In this document: in pieces, positions 16,361-24,116 of the stretch
Numbering within the stretch: position 1 is the stretch's first letter
Layout of the letters: each line of letters starts with the position of its first letter
Assembly: GCF_000263855.1 (NCBI RefSeq)
Contig: NZ_AJWX01000030.1
Span: 1-64,000 of the forward strand
DNA from: Pseudomonas sp. M47T1
Lineage (GTDB): Bacteria; Pseudomonadota; Gammaproteobacteria; Pseudomonadales; Pseudomonadaceae
Direction of reading: 5' to 3'
DNA length: 64,000 nucleotides
The notes under the pieces: model-generated
The model's database searches: none
Seen by the model: only the letters and a program-made list of their open reading frames with translations
Told to the model about the DNA's origin: nothing
Position numbers and translations under genes: made by a program

Positions 16361-17485
16361 TTGAAAGATTGCGCGCTGTTTCGCCCCGCCACCCTTGGCC
16401 CCTTCGCCTTGAAAAACAGCATCGTGCTGCCGCCCCTGACCCGCTCGCGCAGCAGCCAGCCGGGCAACGTTGCCAACGCGCTGATGGCCACCTACTACCG
16501 GCAGCGCAGCAGTGCCGGTTTCATGGTGACCGAAGGCACACAGATCGAACCACGCGGCCAGGGTTACGCCTGGACCCCAGGCATTCACAGCGCCGAGCAG
16601 GTGGCCGGCTGGCGTCTGGTGACCGACGCGGTGCACGCTGAAGGCGGTGTCATCTTCGCCCAGCTGTGGCACGTGGGCCGTGTCTCCCATACCTCGCTGC
16701 AACCCAATGGCGACGCCCCGGTGGCGCCATCGGCCATCGCCGCCAGCAACGTCAGCGTGTTCGTCGAGACCGGGGCCGGCACTGGCGAACTGTGTGCACC
16801 GTCCACGCCTCGGGCGCTTGACCGCGAAGAGATCGCCGAACTGGTGCAGCTGTACGCCAGCGCCGCGCGCAACGCGCTGGCGGCCGGTTTCGACGGCGTG
16901 GAAATCCACTGCGCGAACGGCTACCTGATCAACCAGTTCATCTCGGCCCACAGCAACCAGCGCGACGACGAATACGGCGGTTCGCTGGCCAACCGCCTGC
17001 GGTTCCTGCGCGAAGTCACCGAAGCGGTCGCCGCCGTGGTGGGCAAGGACCGCCTGGGCGTGCGTTTCTCGCCGCTGTTCGAGACCACCGACGAGGCCCG
17101 CGTGTACCTGGGGCTGGTGGAAGAAGACCCGCGCCACACCTACCTGCAGGCTATTCAGGTGCTGGAAGACATCGGCATTGCCTACCTGTCGGTGGCCGAG
17201 GCCGATTGGGACAACGCCCCGGAAATGCCCGCAGACTTCCGCCAGGTGGTGCGCAAGACCTTCAGCGGCGCCATCATCTACGCCGGCAAGTACACTGCCG
17301 AGCGCGGTAACCGCGTGCTGGACGCAGGCCTTGCCGACTTGATCGCCTTCGGTCGCCCATTCATTGCCAACCCTGACCTGCCCCGTCGCCTGGCCCAGGG
17401 GCTGGCGCTGAACCCGGTGGACGCAGCCAGCATGTACGGCGGCACTGAACAAGGCTATACCGACTACCCGGCATACAGCGCTTAA
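16361..17485 (+). CDS. Old yellow enzyme family alkene reductase
   Basis: An FMN-dependent NADPH ene-reductase of the NemA/XenA class, reducing activated double bonds or nitro compounds. Landmarks are the LKNSIVLPPLTRSRS start, MVTEGTQIEPRGQGY, FAQLWHVGRVSH, the H-x-x-N substrate-binding motif in EIHCANGYLINQFISAHSNQR, and GKYTAERGNRVLDAGLADLIAFGRPFIANPDL. TTG 16361 (MKDCALFRP) is chosen because AGG lies 9 nt upstream and the residues fit the family start; TTG 16352 is an alternative. It is followed by an ArsR-type regulator, which may control it. Probably roles are detoxification of electrophiles. Confidence 0.88.
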   Translation: MKDCALFRPATLGPFALKNSIVLPPLTRSRSSQPGNVANALMATYYRQRSSAGFMVTEGTQIEPRGQGYAWTPGIHSAEQVAGWRLVTDAVHAEGGVIFAQLWHVGRVSHTSLQPNGDAPVAPSAIAASNVSVFVETGAGTGELCAPSTPRALDREEIAELVQLYASAARNALAAGFDGVEIHCANGYLINQFISAHSNQRDDEYGGSLANRLRFLREVTEAVAAVVGKDRLGVRFSPLFETTDEARVYLGLVEEDPRHTYLQAIQVLEDIGIAYLSVAEADWDNAPEMPADFRQVVRKTFSGAIIYAGKYTAERGNRVLDAGLADLIAFGRPFIANPDLPRRLAQGLALNPVDAASMYGGTEQGYTDYPAYSA

Positions 17486-17515
17486 ACCCCTGACGCGCCA
17501 GGCACAAGTGTCGTA

Positions 17516-17545
17516 AAATCACGGGATTACCCGACTGTGTGATTT
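17516..17545. promoter_or_regulatory. Inverted repeat abutting the arsR-type start codon
   Basis: Perfect 7-bp arms AAATCAC (17516-17522) and GTGATTT (17539-17545) with a 16-nt spacer end directly at the ATG of the ArsR-family gene. It replaces any clear Shine-Dalgarno sequence. Autoregulation through this site is likely; a leaderless transcript is possible. Confidence 0.5.
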
Positions 17546-17851
17546 ATGAGCATCGATATCAACGAAGCCCTCAAGGCACTCGACAACCCGACCCGCCTGG
17601 CGATTCTTGGCTGGCTGAAAGAACCGAGCAAGCACTTCCCCGAGCAACAGGTGAACCCGGACGAGGTTGGCGTGTGCGTGAGCATCATCCAGGCACGCGC
17701 CAACCTTTCCCAGTCCACCGTGTCGCTGTACCTCACGGCCTTGCAGCGTGCGCAACTGGTCACCTCCCAGCGCATCGGGCCGTGGACCTACTACAAACGC
17801 CACGAGCAGAACATCGAGGCGTTCCAGCAGGCACTGCGCGCGCTGATCTGA
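17546..17851 (+). CDS. ArsR family winged-helix regulator
   Basis: A 101-residue ArsR-type repressor. NEALKALDNPTRLAILGWLK is the N-terminal helix pair, and ARANLSQSTVSLYLTALQRAQLVTSQRIGPWTYYKR contains the recognition helix and the beta wing. No Cys pair of the metal-sensing ELCVC type is visible, although one Cys occurs in GVCVSII, so a non-metal signal such as redox state or an electrophile is plausible. It lies 60 bp after the ene-reductase on the same strand. Confidence 0.88.
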   Translation: MSIDINEALKALDNPTRLAILGWLKEPSKHFPEQQVNPDEVGVCVSIIQARANLSQSTVSLYLTALQRAQLVTSQRIGPWTYYKRHEQNIEAFQQALRALI

Positions 17852-17865
17852 TGTAACGCCGCACA

Positions 17866-17900
17866 CCCCTCACGCAGCCTGAGACTGCCTGCGTCAGGGG
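17866..17900. terminator. Hairpin between the ArsR and zinc transport genes
   Basis: Arms CCCCTCACGCAG and CTGCGTCAGGGG pair over 12 bp with one mismatch and an 11-nt loop. It lies between convergent genes and could act in both directions, although no long T run follows. Confidence 0.55.
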
Positions 17901-17915
17901 CAGCGCTAAACGCCG

Positions 17916-18809
17916 TTAATGGCTGGCCTTCATGGCCGCCACCAGTTGATCCACGTTGTAGCGGAACATTTTCGCGTAGGTGGGCGCCGGACCGTCGGCG
18001 GGGCTCAAGGCTTCCACGTACAGTTCGCCGCCGGGCTGTGCGCCGGTGGCCGCGGCAATCTGCTTGACCAGACGCGGGTCACCGGAGTTTTCGAAGAAGT
18101 AGGCGCTGACGTGCTCGCGCTTGATCTGGCGAATCAGCGTCGACACATCGGCCGCCGATGCTTCGTTCTCGGTGGAAAAGCCCAGCGGCGAGAGGAACGT
18201 CACGCCATAGGCGTCACCAAAGTAGCCGAACGCGTCATGGGAGGTCAGCACCTTGCGCCGGGTTTTCGCAATGGCCTGCACCTGGGTGCGGGCGTAGCTG
18301 TCCAGGTCCTGCAGTTCCTTGATGTAGCGATCACCATTGGCCTGGAACTGAGCCGTATCCGCCGGGTCGGCCTGCTTCAGCGCCGCCACGATGTTGCGCA
18401 CATACACCACGCCATTGGCGGCGCTGTTCCAGGCGTGAGGGTCGACGATCTGCTGGCCGTCCTCCTCCATGCTGCGGGCCTTGATGCCCGTGGACAACAC
18501 CACGGGGGTACCCTGATAGCCGGATGCGGTGATCAGGCGGTCCATCCACCCTTCCAGGTGCAAACCGCTGACAAAGGTGATGTCGGCGTGGCGCAGGGCC
18601 TGGGCATCGGCCGGGGTGGGTTCGTACACATGGGGGTCGCCGTTTGGGCCGATCAGCGAGGTCACGTGCACGTGGTCGCCGCCCACGGTCTTCACCATGT
18701 CGGCAATCACGGTGAAGGAGGCCACGGTTTCCAGTGGTTTGGCCTGGGCCAGGGCACTGAACGCGGACAGGGAGAACACGGCGGCGGCCGCAAGGTAATG
18801 GCGTTTCAT
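17916..18809 (-). CDS. Metal ABC transporter substrate-binding protein (zinc)
   Basis: A 297-residue periplasmic cluster A-I solute-binding protein. It has a signal peptide cleaved near ALAQA, then metal-binding candidates in GPNGDPHVYEPTPAD, IVDPHAWNS, LTSHDAFGYFGDAYG and a late acidic residue near FFENSGDPR. The His-rich loop of classical ZnuA is absent, as in AztC/TroA-type proteins. Zinc rather than manganese is favoured by the Zur-type operator upstream of this operon. It is the last gene, 9 bp after the permease. It probably supplies zinc under deficiency in parallel with a canonical Znu system elsewhere. Confidence 0.88.
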   Translation of the reverse strand: MKRHYLAAAAVFSLSAFSALAQAKPLETVASFTVIADMVKTVGGDHVHVTSLIGPNGDPHVYEPTPADAQALRHADITFVSGLHLEGWMDRLITASGYQGTPVVLSTGIKARSMEEDGQQIVDPHAWNSAANGVVYVRNIVAALKQADPADTAQFQANGDRYIKELQDLDSYARTQVQAIAKTRRKVLTSHDAFGYFGDAYGVTFLSPLGFSTENEASAADVSTLIRQIKREHVSAYFFENSGDPRLVKQIAAATGAQPGGELYVEALSPADGPAPTYAKMFRYNVDQLVAAMKASH

Positions 18810-18818
18810 GGTGATCCT

Positions 18819-19688
18819 TTAATTTGACAGGTGAGGTTGAGGGAAAAGCCGGCGCAGCATGCCGCTTCGCCCAAACAGCAATGACACGCCGTAGAACGCA
18901 CTGGCGGTCAGCACGATAGCGGGGCCGGAAGCCACGCCCAGGTGATAAGAGACGATCAGTCCAATCAACCCCGACAGCGTTGCCAGCAGGGTCGAGATCA
19001 GCATCAATGCCGTCAGCGACGTGGCCCAGAACCGCGCGGCGGTGGCTGGCAGCATCATCATGCCCACCGCCATCAGCGTGCCCAGTGCCTGGAAGCCCGA
19101 TACCAGGTTGAGCACCACCAGCAGCAAAAACAGCACGTGGAACAGCGATCCACGTCCGCCCACGGCACGCAGGAAACCGGGGTCGAAGCACTCCAGCACC
19201 AGCGGCCGGAAGATCAATGCCAGCAGCACCAGCGTGAACGAGGCAATGCCGGCGACCATGTAAATGGCTTGGTCATCAATGGCCAGGATGGTGCCGAACA
19301 GCACATGCAGCAGGTCGATATTGGAGCCGTGCAGGGACACGATCATCACCCCCGCGGCCAGCGAGGTCAGGTAGAAGCTGGCAAAACTGGCGTCCTCCTT
19401 GAGACTGGTAAGGCGGCTGACCAGTCCTGCCAGCAAGGCCACTGTGAGCCCGGCGATCAAGCCACCCAGGCCCATGGCCGGCAGCGACAGGCCGGCTACC
19501 AGAAAGCCCAGCGCCGCGCCCGGCAGCACCGCATGGCTCATGGCATCACCCACCAGGCTCATGCGCCGCAACATCAGCAGCACACCCACCGGCCCCGAGC
19601 CGATGCCCAGGGCCAGGCACGCCACCAGGGCTCGACGCATGAAGCCGAACTCCACGAAAGGCTGCACCAACGCGCTATAGAGGACCAT
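18819..19688 (-). CDS. Metal ABC transporter permease (ABC-3 family)
   Basis: A 289-residue inner-membrane permease with about eight hydrophobic helices, including FGFMRRALVACLALGIGSGPVGVLLMLRRMSLVGDAMSHAVLPG, the hallmark of ZnuB/TroC-type permeases. The start at 19688 (MVLYSALVQPF) is set by a 4-bp ATGA overlap with the stop of the upstream ATPase gene, implying translational coupling. It would form the channel for the zinc delivered by the downstream binding protein. Confidence 0.9.
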   Translation of the reverse strand: MVLYSALVQPFVEFGFMRRALVACLALGIGSGPVGVLLMLRRMSLVGDAMSHAVLPGAALGFLVAGLSLPAMGLGGLIAGLTVALLAGLVSRLTSLKEDASFASFYLTSLAAGVMIVSLHGSNIDLLHVLFGTILAIDDQAIYMVAGIASFTLVLLALIFRPLVLECFDPGFLRAVGGRGSLFHVLFLLLVVLNLVSGFQALGTLMAVGMMMLPATAARFWATSLTALMLISTLLATLSGLIGLIVSYHLGVASGPAIVLTASAFYGVSLLFGRSGMLRRLFPQPHLSN

Positions 19689-20437
19689 CAACGCCCCTCC
19701 CCGCCCGCCTGGCACAACGGGCTGTCGGCGCTCCAGCACTCGGCCATGTTGCGTGCCTGGCGCAAATTGGCGCTGCACAGCACCTCGGCCGTGGCGCCCC
19801 AGGCGATGGACTCACGGGCCAGCAACAAGGTGTTCGGGAAGTGCTCGCGCACCTGTTCAAGGTCGTGCAGCACGGCAATGACCGTGCGCCCCTGACCATG
19901 CCAGGTGCGCACCAGGCGCAGCAGGTCTTGGGTGGTGCGTGCGTCGATGGCGGTGAAGGGTTCGTCCAGCACGATCAACTGCGCGTCCTGCACCAGCAGC
20001 CGCGCGAACAGCACCCGCTGCATCTGCCCGGACGACAAGGAGCCGACGCTGCGTTCCTCGAAGCCCTCCAGCCCCACGGCAATCAGCGCCTGGCGGGTGC
20101 ACTGGGCGTGGTCGCGGGTGAGTGCGCGCCAGGCACCGATATGGCGCCAGGCGCCCATGGCCACGGTGTCGGCGACGCTGATGGGAAAACTGCGGTCGAT
20201 CTCCGCCGCCTGGGGCAGATAGCCGATAGCGCGGGCACTGAGCCCGCCCAGCCGGACCCGGCCGTGGGCCGGCTTCATCACACCGACGATGGCTTTGATC
20301 AGCGTCGACTTGCCGGCGCCATTGGGGCCCACCACGGCGGTCAGGCTGCCGCCGGCAAAGCAACCGCTGAGATGGTGCACCGCCGCGCGGCGCTCGTAGG
20401 TCACGGTCAGGTTTTCCAGGGTAATGGCGGCGCTCAT
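19688..20437 (-). CDS. Metal ABC transporter ATP-binding protein
   Basis: A 249-residue ABC ATPase. Walker A GPNGAGKST is at residues 37-45, the Q loop at GYLPQAAEID, the signature LSSGQMQRVLFARLL, Walker B LIVLDEPF and the switch His in AVLHDLEQV. The start at 20437 is set by an ATGA overlap with the 42-residue ORF upstream; the ATG at 20470 would lie inside that ORF. It powers the adjacent permease. The operator upstream of the small ORF indicates Zur control. Confidence 0.9.
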   Translation of the reverse strand: MSAAITLENLTVTYERRAAVHHLSGCFAGGSLTAVVGPNGAGKSTLIKAIVGVMKPAHGRVRLGGLSARAIGYLPQAAEIDRSFPISVADTVAMGAWRHIGAWRALTRDHAQCTRQALIAVGLEGFEERSVGSLSSGQMQRVLFARLLVQDAQLIVLDEPFTAIDARTTQDLLRLVRTWHGQGRTVIAVLHDLEQVREHFPNTLLLARESIAWGATAEVLCSANLRQARNMAECWSADSPLCQAGGEGR

Positions 20438-20562
20438 GGAATGGCCACCGCCCAGACCACGGCGGCCCACAGCAAGGCCAGCAGCAACAGCGCCATGGCC
20501 ACGCGCTGGGGGGCGGACCGGGCCAGCATGGAAGGGCCGAGCGAAGGGAGTTGAGATTTCAA
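20434..20562 (-). CDS. Small single-helix membrane ORF leading the zinc operon
   Basis: A 42-residue frame from TTG 20562 (or 31 residues from ATG 20529) reads MLARSAPQRVAMALLLLALLWAAVVWAVAIP in its second half: basic residues, then one clear transmembrane helix, then the stop. Its TGA overlaps the ATPase ATG (ATGA), and the ATPase has no other good start signal. It lies between the Zur box and the transporter genes, so it would be the first product of the operon. I do not recognise a named family. It could stabilise the permease or simply couple translation. Confidence 0.6.
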   Translation of the reverse strand: MKSQLPSLGPSMLARSAPQRVAMALLLLALLWAAVVWAVAIP

Positions 20563-20579
20563 GACAGATGACTCGACAG

Positions 20580-20602
20580 GATTTGTTACACTATAACATT
20601 AC
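20580..20602. promoter_or_regulatory. Zur box of the zinc ABC transporter operon
   Basis: The 23-bp site matches the gammaproteobacterial Zur consensus (GAAATGTTATA-n-mirror) at 18 of 22 positions. Its core GTTACACTATAAC is a near-perfect palindrome. It lies 18 bp upstream of TTG 20562. Confidence 0.8.
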
Positions 20603-20653
20603 AACTCCATCGACTGTCCAGCGTTCTGATTAAAGCGATTCTTCAAGGCGCCA

Positions 20654-20737
20654 GTTGCTGTCGCGGCACACGCCGCGTCACAGCCGCCGCGCCATGCCTG
20701 GCACACCGCGTTGCAAGACCTAGCCTGCGGCAGCTAC
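20654..20737 (+). repeat. Intergenic repeat, copy 2 of 3
   Basis: It shares the core GCCTGGCACACCGCGTTGCAA and the tail GCGGCAGCTACA with the copies at 3118 and 31477. Its right end contains CTACAT, which includes the stop codon of folE2 on the minus strand (20734-20736), so the repeat directly abuts that gene. Confidence 0.65.
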
Positions 20738-21678
20738 ATCGGTTGGAACGCGCCATGGCCTGACTGCGCTGGCCCCGCCCATGCCACCGCGTCATGGGGA
20801 TGCAGGCTTTCACCATGGCTGACGAACACCTGCACCCCAGGATACTGCGGTTGCAACGCCCGCATTAGCGTGCGCGCCGCATCCTCCACGTACATCAGGT
20901 GCTGGCCATTGAGCTGGGCGAAGGCCTGTTCGTCGGCGCGTTTCACCGCGGTCTGCAACGGTGTACCCAGTGCCGCCTCGGCGCGCTCGATCAGGGCCAT
21001 CAGGCCCAGGGTGTCAGCCTGCGGGTCGAGGCTGAATGCGATTCGCGCCGTGCTGCGCTGGCTGTGGGGGGTGGCGGCACTGGCGTGTTCCAGCAGCCAA
21101 GCCATGACGTCATCACGGGCAACGGACTCCTGATCGACAAACCGTTGGTCAAATGCCTGCGCCACCACCTGGCGCGACAACGCTGCCGAGCAGGGGCAGG
21201 TGGAGGAGTACCCCACGTCCACTTGGGCCTTGATGGTCAAACGGCCGTCCTGACGCTGGGCAAGCACTTGCACCGGGTAACACTTCCAGCCGCTGAGCTC
21301 GACGGTCACCAAGGCAGGGCGACGGCACAGCAGGTTGAAATCCAGTTGCACGCGCGCGTGCCGTGAATGGCAATCGGCGTGGCTCTCGATCATCTTCGCC
21401 AGCAATCGCGCGAGGCCACGGGGCTTGACCGGACCAGAGGCCAGGGTGTCGAGCAACCGATACAGGCGCGACATATGGATGCCCTTGATGGCGGGTTCGG
21501 GCAGGTCCACCTGCACGCTGGCACGGCTGGCCACGCTGGGCAGGCAACCGGGCTCGGCGAGCTGAAGCGGCACATCGATGTGCTGCATACCCACCCAGTC
21601 CAGCGGACCGTGGGCGGAGGGAGAATCGGTGAGGGCGACGTCGGGGAGCGGGAAACCAAGAGGCATCGCGGTATCCAT
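20734..21678 (-). CDS. folE2: GTP cyclohydrolase FolE2 (type IB)
   Basis: Converts GTP to 7,8-dihydroneopterin triphosphate, the first step of folate synthesis, using metals other than zinc. Landmarks of FolE2 are WVGMQHIDVPLQL, the KGIHMSRLYRLL segment, GYSSTCPCSAALSRQ with the active-site Cys, and HGESLHPHDAVAW near the C-terminus. Length 314, normal. It is the zinc-sparing stand-in for the zinc enzyme FolE and sits beside the zinc importer. A Zur box ends 13 bp before ATG 21678, which lacks a clear Shine-Dalgarno site; ATG 21666 is an alternative start. Confidence 0.93.
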   Translation of the reverse strand: MDTAMPLGFPLPDVALTDSPSAHGPLDWVGMQHIDVPLQLAEPGCLPSVASRASVQVDLPEPAIKGIHMSRLYRLLDTLASGPVKPRGLARLLAKMIESHADCHSRHARVQLDFNLLCRRPALVTVELSGWKCYPVQVLAQRQDGRLTIKAQVDVGYSSTCPCSAALSRQVVAQAFDQRFVDQESVARDDVMAWLLEHASAATPHSQRSTARIAFSLDPQADTLGLMALIERAEAALGTPLQTAVKRADEQAFAQLNGQHLMYVEDAARTLMRALQPQYPGVQVFVSHGESLHPHDAVAWAGPAQSGHGAFQPM

Positions 21679-21690
21679 TAAAAAGACATT

Positions 21691-21713
21691 GAAATGCTAC
21701 AGTATAACATTTC
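21691..21713. promoter_or_regulatory. Zur box of folE2
   Basis: It matches the 23-bp Zur consensus at 20 of 22 positions: outer arms GAAATG and CATTTC are perfect and the right half TATAACATTTC is exact. It is 12 bp from the folE2 ATG, so repression would also block translation initiation. Confidence 0.85.
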
Positions 21714-21815
21714 AATTAATGACACCACTGACCGTTAATTGCCGTAACACCTCTACCGCCCTGAGCAGGATTTGAACAGCGTCAGGCGCTCAGGGCATCG
21801 CACGATTGCTGATGC

Positions 21816-22031
21816 TCAGGCACGCTTGAAATGGTCGCCTTGCACTTCATCACGGGCCAGGCGCAGCTCTTCGGCATCCTGGTTCAGGCGGTGGATCACA
21901 CCCAGCAGGCGCTGGCGCAATACTTCGTCGCCCAGCTGGTCTGCGGCGCGCATCACGTCCAGTGCCGCCGACTGATTGTTGGCCGCCACGGCGTCGAGGG
22001 TTTTGCGCAGGTGTCTTGCTGGTCGGTTCAC
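21816..22031 (-). CDS. Small conserved-looking helical protein, unknown
   Basis: A 71-residue protein from GTG 22031, with AGGA 8 nt upstream. The sequence VNRPARHLRKTLDAVAANNQSAALDVMRAADQLGDEVLRQRLLGVIHRLNQDAEELRLARDE is rich in Leu, Ala, Arg and Glu and should be almost wholly alpha-helical, possibly a coiled coil. No signal peptide or metal motif is visible. It lies alone between folE2 and pheC. Codon use and GC content match neighbouring genes, which supports its being real. I do not recognise the family. Confidence 0.6.
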   Translation of the reverse strand: MNRPARHLRKTLDAVAANNQSAALDVMRAADQLGDEVLRQRLLGVIHRLNQDAEELRLARDEVQGDHFKRA

Positions 22032-22183
22032 ATCACAGGTCCTATTCAATCTTGGCGTGGACTGTAGGACAACAATGTTTCGGTTTGATTTCAGCGATTT
22101 AACCCGACAGACGCCTGTGCCGGTGCATTTGCCCTGGGGCTGTGGTTTTATCCGTGCACCTCCCGACAACAAGAGAGCAGCCC

Positions 22184-22966
22184 ATGAAGCTTCTGCACCT
22201 CCCTTGCCTGCTGGCTACCCTGCTACCCAGCCTCGCTCTGGCCGACGCCCTACCATCGCACCTGGAACGGGTGCAGCAACGCGGCCAGTTGAATGTTTGC
22301 ACCACCGGCGACTACAAGCCCTACACGTTCAAGAAAGCCGACGGCAGCTACGAAGGCATCGACATTACCCTGGCGCAGTCACTGGCCCAGAGCCTGGGAG
22401 TCAAGCTGAACTGGGTACCCACCACCTGGAAAACCCTGATGCCGGACTTCCTCGCCGGCCACTGTGACCTGGCCGTGGGCGGCATTTCGGTGACCCTTGA
22501 ACGGCAGAAGCACGCCTTCTTCAGCAGTACCCTGGACGTGGACGGCAAGGTGCCGCTGGTGCGTTGCGAAGACCAGGCCAACTACCAGACGGTGGAACAG
22601 ATCAACCGCCCCGAGGTGCGCGTTGTCGAGCCGGCCGGCGGCACCAACGAAGCGTTCGTGCACGCCTACCTGCCCAAGGCCCGGCTCAGCCTGCACGACA
22701 ACGTGACGATCTTCGATGAGTTGCGCCAGCACAAGGCCGACGTGATGATCACCGACGCCTCCGAAGCGCTGTACCACCAAAAGCTGCAACCGGGGCTGTG
22801 CGCGGTGAACCCTACGCGTTACCTGCAATATGGCGAGAAGGCCTACCTGCTGCCCCAGGGCGACATGACCTGGAAATTGTTCGTGGACCAGTGGCTGCAC
22901 CTGAGCAAAGTGACCGGCGCGTACCAGCAGGCGCAGGCGCAGTGGATCGCCACACCAGCGCCCTGA
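22184..22966 (+). CDS. pheC: Cyclohexadienyl (arogenate/prephenate) dehydratase, periplasmic
   Basis: A 260-residue PheC-like enzyme built on a type-2 periplasmic binding-protein fold. It converts prephenate to phenylpyruvate or arogenate to phenylalanine in the periplasm. A signal peptide ends near LALA; then come LNVCTTGDYKPYTFK, GGISVTLERQKHAFFS, VVEPAGGTNEAFV, DNVTIFDELRQHKADVMITDASEA and EKAYLLPQGD, all close to the Pseudomonas enzyme rather than to amino-acid binding proteins. The start is set by ATG 22184 followed by the signal peptide. It stands alone, not with amino-acid ABC genes, which supports an enzymatic role. Confidence 0.82.
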   Translation: MKLLHLPCLLATLLPSLALADALPSHLERVQQRGQLNVCTTGDYKPYTFKKADGSYEGIDITLAQSLAQSLGVKLNWVPTTWKTLMPDFLAGHCDLAVGGISVTLERQKHAFFSSTLDVDGKVPLVRCEDQANYQTVEQINRPEVRVVEPAGGTNEAFVHAYLPKARLSLHDNVTIFDELRQHKADVMITDASEALYHQKLQPGLCAVNPTRYLQYGEKAYLLPQGDMTWKLFVDQWLHLSKVTGAYQQAQAQWIATPAP

Positions 22967-22993
22967 CTCCCACACAGCCCCTGCTCACCCACC

Positions 22994-23920
22994 TCAATCA
23001 ATCAACACACCCTGCTGGGCATCGCGCTGCATGGATTCGAGGTTTTTCTCGATGGTCTCGCAAATGGCGTCCATCTTGATCTGATGTTCGCTGGGCTTGA
23101 ACGGGCTCTGCAAATCAGTGCCAATGCGTTCGATGGCCAGCAGCATGAAACCCACCACGGTTGAGGCCAGCGGCGTGTACCACTCCAGCGACTCCACCAG
23201 GCCCACCGGTACAATCAGGCAGAACAGCGAAATGAACAGCCTGGGGAAGTACACGTAAGGGTATGGCAGCGGCGTGTTGCCAATGCGCTCCAGGCCGCCC
23301 TGGCTGTTGGACAGGTCCACCAGGGTGGACTCCAGTCGCGCCAGGCGGATGCTGTCCAGGCGCCCGGCCTTGTATTCGCGGGCCAACAGGTTGGCCGAGC
23401 CATTGAGAATGTCGTTGGCAAAGTTGTTCGAGGAACCGCGCCGCTCGAATGCCTCGGCCCGCACAAACTCGCACAACTGCGCCGGGCAAGGCGCGCCCTT
23501 GAGCGCCGCCGCCAGGCTATAGACATAGGCCACGTGGCGGCGCAACAGCATGGCCTTGACCGGGTTACTGTCACCGTTGGCATCGTCCACCAGGGTCAGC
23601 ACCTGGCGGGCGAAACTGCGCGAGCTGTTCACCAGCCCGCCCCACAGGGTGCGGGCTTCCCACCAACGGTTGTAGGCGCTGCTATTGCGAAAACTGATCA
23701 GCACCACCAGCGCCGAGCCCAGCAGGGTCAACGGCATCAGCGGCAAGGTGACCTTGCTGTTGAGGTACAGCATGAAGTCCACCGTGACCACGATGTCCCA
23801 GATCAGCAACCAGAACAGCGCCCAGCCCACGTACCCGAGGGTCTTGATGATGAGGCGGTATTTCTTGACGATGGCGTCTCTCAAAAGCGGTGACCTCAGG
23901 TGGCGGATGAATCGATACAC
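22994..23920 (-). CDS. Bestrophin family ion channel protein
   Basis: A 308-residue bestrophin/YneE-type membrane protein. Four main hydrophobic segments are visible (GYVGWALFWLLIWDIVV, LMPLTLLGSALVVLISF, YPYVYFPRLFISLFCLIVPVGLV, LASTVVGFMLLAIERIG). Family landmarks are FRNSSAYNRWWEARTLWGGLVNSSR and the C-terminal GTDLQSPFKPSEHQIKMDAI. Bacterial bestrophins form pentameric channels, mostly cation- or anion-selective. It is convergent with pheC and has no operon partner. Confidence 0.9.
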   Translation of the reverse strand: MYRFIRHLRSPLLRDAIVKKYRLIIKTLGYVGWALFWLLIWDIVVTVDFMLYLNSKVTLPLMPLTLLGSALVVLISFRNSSAYNRWWEARTLWGGLVNSSRSFARQVLTLVDDANGDSNPVKAMLLRRHVAYVYSLAAALKGAPCPAQLCEFVRAEAFERRGSSNNFANDILNGSANLLAREYKAGRLDSIRLARLESTLVDLSNSQGGLERIGNTPLPYPYVYFPRLFISLFCLIVPVGLVESLEWYTPLASTVVGFMLLAIERIGTDLQSPFKPSEHQIKMDAICETIEKNLESMQRDAQQGVLID

Positions 23921-24116
23921 CTGTGGGACGCCCGCTGCCGGCCAAGGTTCGTCAAGTACACATGTTGTTGCACCTTGCCCTGTTTCTCAGCCCGTGTACC
24001 AGGGCCAGGCCCGCTCCGCCGCCCCGGCAGCGCCAGACCCACCACGCAAGGCTAGCCTGGAGCCCTTTGCAAGCGGTTATTTGCAGCGCTTCGCTGGTAT
24101 ACATTTCACACAGCCC

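Noticed and set aside
20654..20737. The repeat next to folE2 as a rho-independent terminator
   Set aside because: It has no stable uninterrupted stem followed by T residues, and near-identical copies occur at unrelated sites.
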